From positions 250,001 to 314,000 of the forward strand of contig NC_051105.1 of NCBI RefSeq assembly GCF_901709675.1: a stretch of 64,000 bases of DNA, written 5' to 3'. The notes beneath the pieces were generated by a model. It saw only the letters and a list, made by a program, of their open reading frames with translations. It was not told the DNA's origin and did not search any database. This DNA comes from Syngnathus acus (lineage: Eukaryota; Chordata; Actinopteri; Syngnathiformes; Syngnathidae). This document shows positions 35,201-50,200 of this stretch, in pieces; positions within the stretch are counted from its first letter, which is position 1, and each line of letters opens with the position of its first letter. A program made the translations under genes and the position numbers.

Positions 35201-38200
35201 CAAAGACCCCATATGTAAGATTTGTTTGTTTGCGTGGATGAAAACGCCATCTTGTGCCATCCAGAAGTGCGCGTGACATCATGGTCAATGATGCTGTGGC
35301 TGTCGTGAAGTTTTGGCAAACTGCAAAGGACAACTCTTGTCTCCTTCCCATAGCCGTACCCGAGCGTCCGGAGGACCTGATCGTCACGGCCGTCACCAAG
35401 GACTCCATCTCGGTAGCCTGGAAGCCGCCCAAGTATGACGGGGGCGCCCAAGTGACCAGCTATGTCCTTGAGTGTCGCATGATCGGCCGAGACAACTTTG
35501 TCCGCGTGGGAGGTGACGAGAAGCTGATGGACAGAAAGTTCACCCTGAGCGGACTCAAGGAGGGCTCCAGCCACGAATTCAGAGTGGCTGCCGTCAACGT
35601 AGTGGGACAAGGCAAATTTTCCTTTGCCACCAAACCTGTTCAGTGCAAGGATGAGCTGGGTGAGTACTACGGCCCCGACGTCCACCTGACTGGGGTCGCT
35701 GCCATGCAATGCGCAAGGCTGCTTTTTTCAAGGAGAACATTTCAGGGAAGCGCGGGGCACACAAATGGCCAGCGGCCTCGAGTCGACTTTTTCTGCTGTT
35801 CCGTCCACCAGAACCTCCCAGTCTGGACCTGGACTTCCGAGACAAGATGACGGTGAAGGCGGGAGACAGCTGCATGCTGTCTGGACGCTACGGCGGCAAG
35901 CCGAGGCCCAGCGTCACCTGGACCAAGAACGAGGAGGAGCTGAAGCCTGATGCGGACTTAGCCGTCCGCTGCGGCGACACGCAACTCAGTCTGGACATTG
36001 GCAAGGCCAGGAGAGACCACAGCGGATGCTACTGCGTTAACGTGGACAACGCGGCCGGCAGGCGCAGCGGAATCTGCGCCGTCACCGTCGTCGGTGAGTG
36101 GCACACCGGGCAAGCGCTGAAAGAGTCCTGCTCACACTGCGCTACGCTCATCCTCCATCTCCTATGTTGCCAGCCCAAAGATTTGGGAATTTCTTCCGAA
36201 AATAATACAATTTTAACCTCTGAACGCTTCCTCCCTCCCGCCAGACCGACCTCAGCCTCCCGAGGGCCCAGTGATCTTTGAGGAGGTCTACAGAGACCAC
36301 ATGCTCATTTCCTGGAAACCTCCCCTGGACGACGGTGGCTGCGCCATCTCCAACTACGTCATCGAGAAGCGAGACACCAACCGAGACTTGTGGATGCCCG
36401 TCAGCGTGTCCTGCACGAGGACCACCTGCAGGGTCAGCACCTTGACCAAACCTGGCCGAGCTTGCGCTCAGCGCCTCGTGTAATTGTACCCTTTTGCCGA
36501 TTCAGGTGCCAAAACTGATTGAGGGTCGCGAGTACATCGTCCGAATCATGGCCCAGAACATCTATGGCATCAGCGACCCACTGCTGTCCACCGAGGTCAA
36601 GGCCAGAGATGTGTTCCGTAAGTGATGTCCGCCTTTGGGCCGGGGGAAAGTCATGCCCTAAGTGAGGTGACAGGAGACGATGAAAATAAACAAAGTCACG
36701 GCCATTGAAATGCTACAACATCCAATAAATGGGTGGTGTTACAATACGAGAAACACTCAACGATGAAACCAAGTAAAAAAAAAAGTCACATTCAAGGAAA
36801 ATGGTGCTTTTGTCAAAGTGAAGAAGTGTGTCTACTACAAAATCGTCAAATCATTGATGCAAGTGTGTTGTGTATTTGCGCCGCAGGGGTGCCCGACGCA
36901 CCCAAGCAGCCCACCGTCAAGGCAGTGTACCAGGACCGCGCCCTGGTTCACTGGGAGCCTCCGGCAGATGGAGGCAAGCCAATCACCGGATACATTGTGG
37001 AGAGGAAGGAGACCATGGCCAACAGGTACCAAGCCACTCCATGGCCACTCAAGTTGAATGGAGGCGACTTTTAGGCTGCTCTTACCTATCGTCCAAAATA
37101 CTGCTTTGATTTTCCGGCGCCCTTATTTGCTGCTCTCCAGAGTACCTTGTTTCACCAAAAGCTTTCAATGTTCATGTTTCCACTCACCAGCTGGATTGTT
37201 TTTGTTCGGCAGATGGGTCCGCTGCAACACAGAAAAGATCCATCCCATGGTGGAGTACATGGTCCTGGACCTTCTCAAGGGTTGCGAGTACGAATTCCGA
37301 GTCCGCGCGGAGAACGTGGTGGGCGTGGGTGACCCCAGTCCGCCGTCCAAGCCCGTCTTCGCCAAAGATCCCATCGGTGAGACACGGAAAAGGCTCGGTC
37401 GGCAACCTCAAATGTGCAAAGTAATGAGATTGCGTTCATCTGCTTCGGCTTTTGGGCAACAACAACAACAAAATACGTTTGGTTGTGTCACGAGAGCGCC
37501 ATAGTCTTCACATTTCAAGGTGTCTCATAAAAAAAAAAATGACCAAAGTAATGCAATGAAATTCCCATTTTCTAAAAGTGACAGAACACCTTAAGAGCCA
37601 CGCAGGTTGCGGAGCCCTCGCTGAATTTGAGCTCGGTGCCGTCTGCTCCTGGCCAGAATATCGGCGTCAACGTTGGCTTACACGTCACTCGGCAACCGCT
37701 CTTTTCCGCAGTCAAGCCGAGCCCACCGCAGAATCTCAAGGCCGTGGACCACACCAAGGAGTCTGTGACTCTGACCTGGGAGCCGCCCGCCGACACCGGC
37801 CGAGGCAAGATCTTCGGCTACCTGCTGGAGTTCCAGAAGGCCGGCGAGGAGGAGTGGCAGAAGGTCAGCTGCTTGTCGCTTTGTACGCACGCACACTGTC
37901 GGGAAGAGCAGGACAAAATGTTGGACTGCTCAGAGTACTTGGGGATTTTTCATGACAGCTCCATTTTAGTTTGGTTTGGTTACTTCTAAATGGTTTGTAG
38001 AGTGGCTTTGTTAGGCTGTCATTTCCACCCACCGCTTTTAAAATATCTTGCCTCCATCCTCCTCCAGGTGAACCACACTCCGGATTCTTGCCAGGGGACC
38101 AGGTTCAAGGTGGTGGGCCTGGAGGATGGCGCGCTCTACCGCTTCAGAGTGAAGGCTGTCAACGCTGCCGGGGAGTCCGACCCCGCTCATATCAAAGAAC

Positions 38201-41200
38201 CGGTCAGAGTGATGGACCGACTCGGTGAGTGACTCGAACGTGGCCTAGAAATGTCCTACTGTGGTCCAGCGACTCAGGTTTGTGTTTGCTGCTCATAACC
38301 TTAGAAGCACCAGAGTTGATTCTGGATGCCGGCATGACCCGAGTGGTCAAGGCCCTGGTCGGCACTCACATCACTCTCATGGCGGCCATCAAGGGCATCC
38401 CCTTCCCCTCCGTGGTATGGAAGAAGAACGACGCCGACGTGCCCACCAGGGCTGACATTGAGACCAAACAAGAGGGCACCAAGCTGGAGATGAGGTTCTG
38501 CAACCGCGGCGACTGTGGAGACTACACGCTCACGGTCGAAAACCCTGCCGGCTCCAAGACCGTCACATGCACCGTCTTGGTCTTTGGTAGGAGTTCACCA
38601 CAAACAAATCCACTCTGAGCCAATTTCTACTCAAATTAGGCTCGAAACCTTGACAGGCAAACTTGATATGACCTCTAAACTTGCGTCCAACTTTGGAACG
38701 TTCTACTCTGCTATGGATACTTACTTCGACTTCACGGCTCCAACTCTTCCAACAACAAGTTGTGCAATTAGGTTCTGAAATGTTCAAGCGTTGGACAAAA
38801 GTTTAGAAAAGGTCAAAGTAGGTTCACCGGCATTTTCAAGCAAAAGACCAAACTCGGCGAAAGCAAGTTGTGTGAGTGTTCTTATGAGTTGTCCTCATTT
38901 TGTGTTCAGACAAACCTGGTCCTGTCCAGCACCTTCGCGTCTCAGATGTCAGGAGCGACTCAGCTTTCCTGTCTTGGAAAGACCCGGAGGACAACGGAGG
39001 CGCTCGCATCAGCAACTTTGTGGTGGAGAAGAAAGACACGGGCTCCACGCAGTGGGTTCCCGTGTGCTCCACCTCCAAGAAACGCAGCATGATGCTGAAG
39101 CACCTGACGGAGGGACTGGCCTACACCTTCCGAGTTGCGGCCGAGAACCAGTATGGTCGCAGCGAGTATGTGGAGACGCCCAAGGCCATCAAAGCCATGA
39201 ATCCGCTCTGTGAGTAGCCGCGCTCTGCATACTGCCGAGACCCGTTCATCAACGGCGGTTGCTCCTCCAACACGCAAATAAGCACATAAACAACAACCGC
39301 ACACACCGAGTTGGAGCACCGCCGGTCTGAAGGTTGAACATGTTTTTTCCGCAGTCCCTCCCGGTCCTCCTAAAGACCTTCACCACGTGGACGTGGACAA
39401 GACGGAGGTGTGGCTTGCCTGGAATTGGCCCGACCGAAACGGCGGGAGTGAGATTACGGGCTTCTTGGTGGAGTATCAAGAAGAAGGAGCGAAAGAGTGG
39501 CACGAGTGGCAGACGGTCAGCATCCCGGAGAGTCACGTGACTGGTCTGGAAGAAGGCAAGACCTATCGCTTCCGAGTGAGAGCCGAGAACGCCATTGGCC
39601 TCAGCAGACCCGACACCACCCTTCCCATCCTCTGCCAGGAGAAGCTGGGTGAGATTATGACCCCGGGGGTAGGTAGGGAGGGAGGGTGGGAGACCCGCAG
39701 CGCAGGCTGACAGTAGACGCAGCATAGGAGTAATAGCTTAAAAGAGCTGGAGTGTGTGACGTGTCAAAGATGTCAGACCACAGACCCATGTTTCATTACA
39801 ACACAGCTCAAACACTTTTGGAAACAGGAAGCAAGGGGGGTACACATGGCATAGAAGTGATCAGCCCAAAATATGCAAAGTAGTTTCAAAGAGGGAGCTA
39901 GTTTTCACTCTGCCCGCGTGTCGTCTGTCAACAGTGCCTCCGATCCTCGAGGTGGATGTCAAGCTGACTGACGGCATCATCGTGAAGGCAGGCACCACCA
40001 TCAGGCTGCCCGCCATCATGAGAGGAACGCCAGTCCCGACTGCCAAATGGTCCATCGAAGGAGAGGAGATCACCAGCGGGGGCAAGATCAAGATCGACAC
40101 CGACAACTTCTCCACCGTTCTCAGCATTAACGAGTGCACCAGAAACCACACGGGCACCTACCTGCTCACCGTGTCCAACCTCGCCGGCACCAAGACGGCG
40201 GCTCTGAACGTCACCGTTCTGGACGTCCCGGCGGCGCCCATCGGACCCGTCAACATCCTGGAGGTGTCCCCCGACGCCATGACCATCGAGTGGCGTCCTC
40301 CCAAGGATGACGGCGGCAGCCCCGTCACCAACTACATCGTGGAGAAGAAAGATTCCAACAAGGAGACCTGGGGAGGAGTTAGCTCTGGCAGCCTGGCCAC
40401 CAAGCTCAGGATTGTGCGCCTGCAAAAGGGCGTCGAGTACGTGGTCCGCATCCGCGCCGAGAACAAAATGGGCATCGGGGCGCCCTTGGAGAGCAAGCCT
40501 ACCATCGCCGAGCATACTTTCATGCCGCCGAGTCCGCCCGGTAAGCCGTTGCCACATGACATCTCCGAGGATGCCGTCACGGTCGGATGGACCATGCCCT
40601 TGTCTGACGGTGGCAGTCCGATCACCGGTTACCTCATTGAACGCAGACATAAAGGAGGGAAATGGATCCGCGTGAACAGGACGCCCTGCAAGGACCTCCG
40701 CTACCGAGTCCAGGGCTTGTTTGTAGGCAACGAGTACGAATTTAGAGTATTTGCAGAGAATAGTGCTGGCTATAGTGGACCCTCGCCCATCTCTGACCTC
40801 TGCAAGCCCTGCAGGCAAATCACAGTCCCGAGTGCCCCGATAAACCCCAAAGTCAAAGATTACAGCAAATCAACGGCCGACTTGGTGTGGACCAAACCCA
40901 CCAAAGACGGCGGCAGTCCCATTCTGGGCTACACTGTGGAAATGAAGAAGGCCGACGGCGACTGGAAGAAAGTCAACGTGGACGACTTCATCAAGTTGTG
41001 CGTATATACAGTCAAGGGGCTCGAGCAGGGTGCCACCTACAGATTCAGAGTGTTTGCCTCAAATATGATCGGTGACGGTGAATCCAGCGAAGTTCCAGAG
41101 TCGGTCACGGCTCAAGACATTCTGATCCCACCGGAGATTGAAATGGACGCCACGTGTCGCGAGCGCGTCACCGTGCGCGTCGGACACAACGTCAACATTG

Positions 41201-44200
41201 TCGGCTATATCAAGGCCCGTCCGGAGCCTGAAGTGCTGTGGTCCAAGGGAGAGACTATTCTGGAGAACAGCAAACGTGTAACTCTGATCCAGAACCTACC
41301 TGTGGTCCAACTGAAGATCAAAGAGGCCACCAGAGCTGACCATGGTAAATATACCCTGAAGGCCTCAAATGTGGGCGGAGAGGCCTCCTGCTGCATCACT
41401 GTCAATGTTCTGGACCGTCCCGGCCATTGCCAGAATCTCCATACCACCTACGTCACCAAGGACTCCTGCATGATCAACTGGGATGCTCCAAAAGACAACG
41501 GTGGCTCTGAAATCACCAACTACATTGTGGAGTGCCGAGAGCCCAGCATCAGCATGTGGTCTATGATCTCTTCCCATTGCACCAACCGCAAGATCAAGAC
41601 CAAGCTCATGGAGGGCCACCAGTACCTGTTCCGTGTCTGTGCCGAAAACAAGATGGGACCCGGGCCCTGTGTGGAGACCAAGGTCCCCGTGCTAGCCATC
41701 GACCCCATTGAAAAACCAGGCGAGCCCGAGAACTTCAGGGTGACAGACATTGGCAAGAGCTACGTCTACCTGAGGTGGAGGAGGCCTGACTATGATGGCG
41801 GCAGCCCCAACCTCTCTTACAACCTGGAGTGCAAAGTCAAAGATGCGCAGGAATGGGAAAAACTCAACACGGGCGTCCTAACCAACACTTTCTTTTTGGC
41901 GGACAAGTGTGTCGAAAATCAGACGTACACGTTCAGGTGAGTCAAACGACTTGCCCTGGCGGCTTAGGGTTTTCAAACAAATGTTTCAAACAAGTGTGAA
42001 AAGTAGATGCATTTTCTTCTGGGTGCTAAGCTGCCATGAATGGCTAAAGCACAACTTTTTTTTTTCCAGGGTGCAAAGCGTCAATGAAGGAGGAGAGAGC
42101 GGCTGGGTGAAATTGGCCGATATTCTGGTGCGAGAAGAGATCCAGAAACCGGTCCTCGACCTGAAGCTTTCCGGAACATTGACGGTGAAGGCTGGAGAGT
42201 CGGTCAGGATGGAAGCTTCCTTGAGAGGAAAGCCCCACCCTGAAGTCAAGTGGATCAAGGACAAGGCAATCGGAGACAACCCCAGAATCAGCTATGAGAC
42301 CGGCTCTGACTACTCCAAGTTCCTTTTGACCAAGTCCCGACGCACTGACTCCGGGAAGTACATTGTCACCGCCACCAACTCGGCCGGAACCTTCACGGCG
42401 TACGCCAGCGTGAACGTCCTGGACGTCCCCGGAGCCGTCAGGAACCTACGAGTCACTGGCATCGGAGCAGACAAGTGCAGAGTCATTTGGGATGCGCCTG
42501 AGGATGACGGAGGCTGCGAGGTGGACAGCTACATCTTGGAAAAGTGCGAGACCAGGAGGATGGTGTGGTCCACGTATTCTGCCTCGGTTGTCACCGCGTA
42601 CTGCAACGTGACGCGTCTGGTGGAGGGCAACGAGTATATCTTCCGAGTGCGGGCCGAAAACAAGATGGGAACTGGGCCTGCCGTGGAGAGCAAGCCCGTC
42701 ACGGTCCGGACTCAGTTCAACAGACCCGGACCGCCCGACGCCCCTGAGGTCACTAAGGTCGGTTCTGAACACTCACGGTGGGCAGTAGTGGATTCATATT
42801 TAGAAAGTACGGATGTTGATTTTTCAAGTAAGATGTCCCAAAAATAGTAAATACTCTGGACAGCCAAAATGATGATCCTATTGGTGTCATGCAGATAAGC
42901 AAAGAGGAGATGACGGTGGTCTGGACTCCTCCCGAGAATGATGGAGGAAAATCCATCACGGGCTACATCCTGGAGAGGAAGGAAAAAAGAGCGGTACGCT
43001 GGGTGCCGTGCACCAAGAGTCCGATCCCCGAGAGACGCATGAGAGTGACCAACCTGATCCCCAACCACGAGTATCAGTTCAGAGTCAAGGCTGAGAATGA
43101 GGTCGGTCTGGGAGATCCCAGCAAACCCTGCAGACCTGTCACGGCCAAAGATCCCATCGGTGACTTTACTTTGACCGGACTGAATCCTGTTGGTGTGTCC
43201 TCCAGAGCAGTGGCACTTATTCATTTTGCTTTGTTCGTCCCCAGAACCTCCTGGGCCACCCGCAGGCCTGAAGGTGTCCGACAGCACCAAGACCTCCATC
43301 ACCCTTTCCTGGTCTAAACCCGTGTACGACGGGGGTGCGCCAATCATCGGCTACAGTTTGGACATGAGACTGAAGAGTGAGGCGGACCCCGAAAAGCCCG
43401 CCGAAGGCTGGAAGAGGATCGACACCCATGGCCCACTGGTCCTTAAAGAGTTTACCATTGGACAGCTGGATGAGAAACAGGAGTACGAGTTTAAGGTGTC
43501 CGCCCAAAACCAGGTGGGCTGGGGACGTCACGCCTACTTAAAGGAACCTGTCTTCCCCAAGGAGATCCTGGGTAAGAACCTGAACTTGGTTGACATCATT
43601 TTTGCGAGCTTGTGTACCCTGTCCAGAACATGAAGCATAACCTTGAGTCTGTTTTTCACCGGCAACAGAGGCTCCCGAGATTGACTTGGACGCAAGTTTG
43701 AGGAAAGGTCTTTCGGTGCGGGCTGGCTGTCCCATTCGACTTTTTGCGATTGTCAGAGGACGCCCCTTCCCGAAGGTCACCTGGAAGCGCGTGGGGGTGG
43801 ACAACGTTGTTCGGAGAGGTCACGTGGACCAAGTGGACACCATGTCCTTCCTCGTCATCCCTGAAAGCACCAGAGAAGATTCGGGAAGATACTCACTGAC
43901 TCTGTCCAACTCGGCCGGAGAGAAGGCCGTCTTCGTTCGTGTCAAAGTCCTCGGTGAGAAAGAGTCACAACCTTTCTAGTAGACTGTGCAAAATTACGTA
44001 CAGTCAAACGTGGGTCACAAATGTCCATTTCTAAATGCCATTCAACACCTGACGCAGTAGGCCAAATGGAATTTTGCTCCAGTCCCACAGCAAAGTTAGC
44101 TTTTTAGTTGACACCCGTGTGCATGTAGTGGGTGAAGCGGAGGGCTGGTGAAGCAGGCGTTGGGGGTTTAGCTTGAAAAGCGTATTTGGAAGAGCGTGAG

Positions 44201-47200
44201 CTGATTTGCAAATGTGGAATCCGTCTTCTGTTAGACACTCCTGGTCCCGTCGGTGGTCTGGAGGCGACCGACGTTACCAAAACCACAGCGCAGCTTTCCT
44301 GGTTGCCGCCGGAGAACGACGGCGGAAGCGCCATCCTCAACTACATTGTGGAAAAACGGGAGGTGGACAGAAAGACCTGGACCAAGTGCACAGAGGACCT
44401 GAAGAAGACGAGCTTCAAGGTGACCAACATGGCCCCTGGCATCGAGTACTACTTCCGGGTGATGGCGGTCAACAAGTATGGAATCGGAGTGCCTCAGGAC
44501 TCGCCCAAGTCTTACCTGGCCAAGGACCCCATCAGTGAGTATTGCGATCATCCAATGATCCTTTGTACTCGTGTTCCGTACGCAAGCTATTGATACCGAT
44601 TTCCAACGACACGCGGGCACGACGTATACAGTTATCTCCGCCGCCGTCGCAACACCTCGCAAACGATATGAAACGGATAAAGATAAGGTCCTGCACGTAC
44701 TTTGAAGTTTGTATGTGATCAATTCTCTTCTTTGTGTCTCAACCCTTTTGATTGTAGAAAAAAAAAGTGTCTCATACATAAGTAAAGATGTCACCTAACA
44801 CAGCGTGTAAGTACTTTCCATCTGCTGCTGGTTGTGGCTAAGACCTGCTATGCTTCTCAGGTGAGCCAGATCCGCCCAAGAAGATGGAGGTTTTGGAGAT
44901 GACGAGGAACAGCGCCACGCTGGGCTGGCTGAAGCCTCTCCGAGACGGAGGAGCCAAGATCAATGGCTATGTAGTGGACTATCAGGAGGAGGGGGCGCCG
45001 CAGGACAGGTGGACACCGTACTCTGTGGTCAAAGACTTAACCATTGTGGTCGTGGGCCTGAAGGAAGGCAAGAAGTACAAGTTCAGGGTGGCGGCCAGGA
45101 ACTCTGTCGGCGTCAGTCTTGCTCGAGAGGCCGAGGGAATCTTTGAGGCCAAGGAGCAGCTCAGTGAGTACACCGGCGGCGAGGTCGAGGTCGAGGGCAG
45201 GCATATCCGAGGTTTTATTTTCCCCAGGATCGCAAACAGAGAAATTCGTGAGGCGCTTTGACACTACATTGACACAAATTATCCCTGCACCCTTCTTCCT
45301 TGTCTTATCCCTCTCTTTGTCATTTTGCCTTGCCACCCAGTGAGTAGGCGGGCAAACCGCACATTCCGCGTCAATGCGTAATTTTAGCAGGTCATTGTTT
45401 GGACATGCCTGTTCTAGGAAGGACTCCAAACGCAAAAGTTGTGACAGTGTGCTAAGCCATGCCGATTGTCGCTCCCTCAGTGGCTCCCAAGATCATCATG
45501 CCAGACACGGTGACTGTCCGAGCGGGACGCAAGATGGTGATCGAGGCTCTGGTGGCTGGTAAGCCGGCTCCCTTCTGCAAGTGGAAGCAGGGCAGCGAGG
45601 ACGTCCTGACGTCCGATCGCCTCTCGGTGGTCAAGACGCTCAGCAGCTGCACGCTGATCATCAAGAACGTCACCCGCTCAGACAGCGGCTACTACAGCCT
45701 GTCGGCGGAGAACAGCACGGCCAAGATCAACCAGATCCTCAAAGTCGTAGTCATGGGTCAGTTCAAAGCGTAGCTGGAGCTGCAGTAACTCTTGTCGATG
45801 AACTTGTCACTCCTTTCGATAAATAGGCTACGGCAACGGGTCTATTCATAACAATGAGTTGGATCTTTGTGCCGCTGCGCAGACATCCCTGGACCTCCCG
45901 AAGCTCCGCTGGAGATCACAGAGCAGGATATCGATGCCTGCACGCTTCTGTGGAACCCTCCTCAGGAGGATGGCGGCAGCAACATCACCAACTACATCGT
46001 GGAGAAGTGCGACGTGAGCCAGGGCGACTGGCTCACTGTCTCCTCGTCCTGCACCAAAACCAGCTTCCGGATGACCAAACTGATCACCGGCACCGAGTAC
46101 ATCTTCCGCGTCCGGGCCGAGAACAGGTTCGGCATCTCTGAGCCCACCTACTCCGAGAAAATGATTGCCAGATATCCGTTCGGTGAGTTGACGCCGCCGC
46201 CATCCGTGAGTCCCAAACGTTCTCAAACTCCTTCAAGTTCAGTGAGAGCAAGCGCTCTTCTGTTGTTGACGACAGAGCAGACAACATCAAAAAGAGTTCT
46301 TTGCAAAAGCAAACTCATTCTCTATCCGAGTTTTGAAATGATGCACGAAGACATTGCTAAGCTTTGAGCCGAAACTGGAGTTTACGTTTTTTGAATGCAT
46401 GTGTCAGACCGCCTGGCTTTCATTTGCCCCCAGATCCTCCCAGTGAGCCGAGGAACCCTCGGGTAAACAAGATCAACAAGGACTTTGTTATCCTGTCCTG
46501 GGAGCGTCCCAGCAGCGACGGCGGAAGCCCAATTACAGGGTACTGCATCGAGAAGAAGGAGAGGAACAGTTTGCTGTGGGTCAGGGCCAACGAGTCCGTG
46601 GTCAAATCCACCCAGTACACCTGCACCGGTCTCATCGAGGGCCTGGAGTACACCTTCAAGGTGTCTGCCATCAACCTGGCCGGACAGGGAAAACCCTGCA
46701 AGCAGACCGAATTCGTCACGGCCAGGACAGCTGTTGGTATGAAAAGCTTCCAAGCGCATACGACGCTGCCTTGACTTATTCCAACATACCGAGCAATTTA
46801 CCGAAATGTGGAGTCAGCATCTTATCCAAATCAAGTCGTGTGTATTATACACGGACGAGTAGGTGGGGAATGAAAAAAATGGTCACGCGAACTTAGATAG
46901 TCAAAAAGACTGGACCCCAAGACCTTGGGTCATGTGCATGGATGCGTACAATTTGTTGGTAGAAGCAAAATTGAGCTGCGGTTTTTGTGATGCAATGGTC
47001 TGGTCGGCAAAAAATTAGGATAAGGTCCTGTCCGGCCCAGTCGCCGATACACTCGAGGCCATTCAATCCAATCGCTCGCAAGGCACGGCTCTGAGAGGCA
47101 CTCATCTGACGCATAAGTACATAAAGTCAAGGTACCGCTGTATTGTGAAGCCAGACCCTCTCGGAGAGCTGAATCCAAATTCCTTTTCACCAGACCCTCC

Positions 47201-50200
47201 AGGTAAACCCGAGCCCATGGACGTGACCAGGAGTTCCGTGTCGTTGGTGTGGACCCGACCCAAGCACGACGGTGGCAGCAAGCTTATTGGCTACTTTGTG
47301 GAGTACTGCAAGTTGCCCGAGGAGAAGTGGAGCCGTTGCAACAGCAACTGCATGAGTGTCCAGACCGAGGACTACGTGGTAAGCGGTCTGGAAGAGGGCC
47401 AACGCTACGTCTTTCGAATCATCGCCAAGACGGCCATCAACGTCAGCCAGCCCTCGGAGCTCTCGGATCCCATCGCCGTCATTGCCGAGAACGGTAAGAC
47501 TCCACTCCACTCCACTCGAGTGGATTTAGTTTAAGGACAACCGCGGCCACAACTAAAGTGCTCTATGTAAATGCAACCCCAACAAAAGTCGAGTTCAAAC
47601 AACAATGTCAACACAAAACATGAATGTTGAATGAATAGGACGCAGAGAGGGCAGAAACTCCAGCTGAGTTATAAAGTTCATCAGGGTCCTGGCAGAAGGA
47701 CACAAATAACCACTATGGTCTTCTTCTTATTCCGTACAGTTCCTCCACGTGTGGAGCTGGGGGTCAACATGAACAACTTGATTGTGGTGAAAGCCGGGGC
47801 AAATGTCTGCCTGGATGCGGAAGTGTTTGGGAAGCCTCTGCCCAAGGTGAGCTGGAAGAGAGACAACGTTCCTCTCCATCCAGCAGAGGGAATGAAGATG
47901 ACCCAGAAGAAACACGTCCACCTGTTGGAGCTCTACTCCGTCACCAGGAAGGAATCCGGAGACTACACTATTCTTGCCGAGAATGCCAGCGGCACCAAGT
48001 ATGCCACCATTAAAGTCAAAGTTCTCGGTAAGTTGCCTGCGGCAATTGTAAGGCTACGAGTATTGGCATCTCAGCAAGTCGCTGTTTGACAACTATTCTG
48101 AGCATATTCAGCATTCAAAATGATTCCGCGACATTTTCTGTGCGCATGGAAAATGAACAGTGGGAACACTGTCTGTCTAAGTCTTCAAACCTACACTCCG
48201 GGTGTTCCTCGCAGACAAACCAGGTCCTCCGGCTTCAGTGAAAATCACCAAAGTGTTTGCAGACCGCGTCAAGCTGCGGTGGGAACCCCCGCTGGCAGAC
48301 GGCGGTTCTGAAATCACCAACTACATCATCGAGAAGCGGGAAACCAGCAGGGCCAACTGGGCGCTAGTCACCGCCAACATACATGGACACATCACCGACT
48401 GCTCGGTAGAAAAGCTCATTGAGGGCCACGAATACCAGTTCCGAGTCAGCGCTGAGAACCAGTACGGCGTGGGCGATGCCACCATGACCGAACCGGTCAC
48501 GGTCAAGAATCCCTACGGTGAGCGCACGCTTCCAGACGTCCACTATGTTTTCCAACCTGTTCATAGACTGCTACGAGTACTCCTGTCAGGATCGACTGAT
48601 TCTAATCAGCGATCGGTTTGGTTCCCTCAGATGTTCCCGGCCCTTGCGAGCCACCCGTCATCACCAACATCACCAAAGACTCCATGACGGTCAGCTGGAA
48701 GGCGCCCGCCAATGACGGGAGAGCCCCCATCCTGGGCTACATGGTGGAGAAGCGCGAAGCCACCGAGTTGACCTGGGCCAAGGTGAACCGGCGGCCAGTG
48801 ATCGACAGAACCATCAAGGCGAGTCAGCTAACCGAGGGCTCCGAGTACGAGTTCAGGGTCATTGCCATGAACAAAGCCGGTCTGGGAAAACCAAGTGATG
48901 CGTCCAGCGCGGCTCTGGCCGTTGATCCCGTCTGTGAGTATCTCTTTGGATGTGAGAGCCTGCGTTGGTTGTCATTCAAATGAAAATATCCAGTACCCCT
49001 GACAAGTGAGGACACCCCTGAGTTTTGTGGGGATTTGATTTGATCCTGTGATGAAAAAACACTGTGGCCATGATGCCCCTTTGCTGCTATGTAAAGGAGT
49101 CAGTCTGCTGCCTTAGTATTAAAATAAGTCAACGCACAATGTCTGAACCACTGGCGACAAAAGGAACTGAAACTGTCCCAATTTGGCCCAGTTAGTCCAT
49201 TTCCCTCCTCTGTGTCAGAACAGGAAAATGTGAGGGAGGGGTGTGCTCACTTTTGTGAGTTACTGTGCAGCTATATTATCAAGTGTCTGGCACTGTCATC
49301 ACTCAATGTCTGCATTTGTCAGATCCCCCCGGCCCGCCCGCCTTCCCCAAGGTGGTGGATTCTACCAGGAGGTCCATTAGCCTGAGCTGGACCAAGCCAG
49401 CGTACGACGGAGGTTGCGAGATCATCGGCTATCTGGTGGAGTGCAAACTGGCCACTGCGGAAAACTGGACCAGATGCAATGTCCCCAAGAAGCTCCAGGC
49501 CACCAAGTTGTTGGTAACAGGCCTGATGGAAGGCACAGAGTACCAGTTCCGAGTATTTGCCGTTAACAAGATTGGCTTCAGCGAGCCCAGCGAAGTCCCC
49601 GGCAACCACACGGCCAAGGACATTCTGAGTATGTTCTCATTTTGCATTGTTTTACAGGCAACCCCGGTTTATTTTGGTGGATTTGTCATGTCACATCCCT
49701 TTGAGGAAATGAAACAAAGGCAGCCAACCGGCTCACTCAAGTCTCCAAATATTGCTGCACGTGCTGCAAACAGCTCTAAAATCAGACTTGCCTGAGTAAC
49801 TGGAATCGTCGTATTAAAAAAAAAAAAAAAACATTGCTTGGAACCCTGTGCTTTATAGCGGGTGGCAGAAAAGGGTGAACCGCGACGCGATTTGCTAAAA
49901 TTGTAACAATGACATCAAAACTAAACTACTGAACAAAATGCCATTTGCTGAAATTGTAACAATGAAATCAAAACTAAACTAGTGAACAAAATGCGCTTCC
50001 CGTAGTCCCTCCGGAAGCCGAGCTGGATGCCGACCTGCGGAAAATATTGGTTCTCCGCGCCGGTGTCACCATGAGGCTCTACGTCCCCCTGAGAGGGCGG
50101 CCGGCACCCAAAGTGACGTGGAGCAAGGTGGACGGAAATCTGAAGGAGAGAACCGGCGCCCTGATCAAGACGTCAGAGTGGGACACCCTGCTCTTAGTTG

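Larger units (their letters stand above)
22871..43571 (+). repeat. ttn: A-band D-zone: six seven-domain super-repeats Ig-FN2-Ig-FN3
   Basis: The domain order parses as six repeats: D1 22871-26078, D2 26192-29868, D3 29946-33698, D4 34278-38224, D5 38305 to about 41127, D6 about 41128-43571. Each is Ig, two FN3, Ig, three FN3. Six is the number described for mammalian titin. The repeats bind the ends of the myosin filament. Confidence 0.92.

Noticed and set aside
39928-40818. 296-codon open frame on the - strand
   Set aside because: It lies entirely antisense to a well-supported Ig/FN3 exon with high third-position G+C, which creates long shadow frames; its translation shows no domain.
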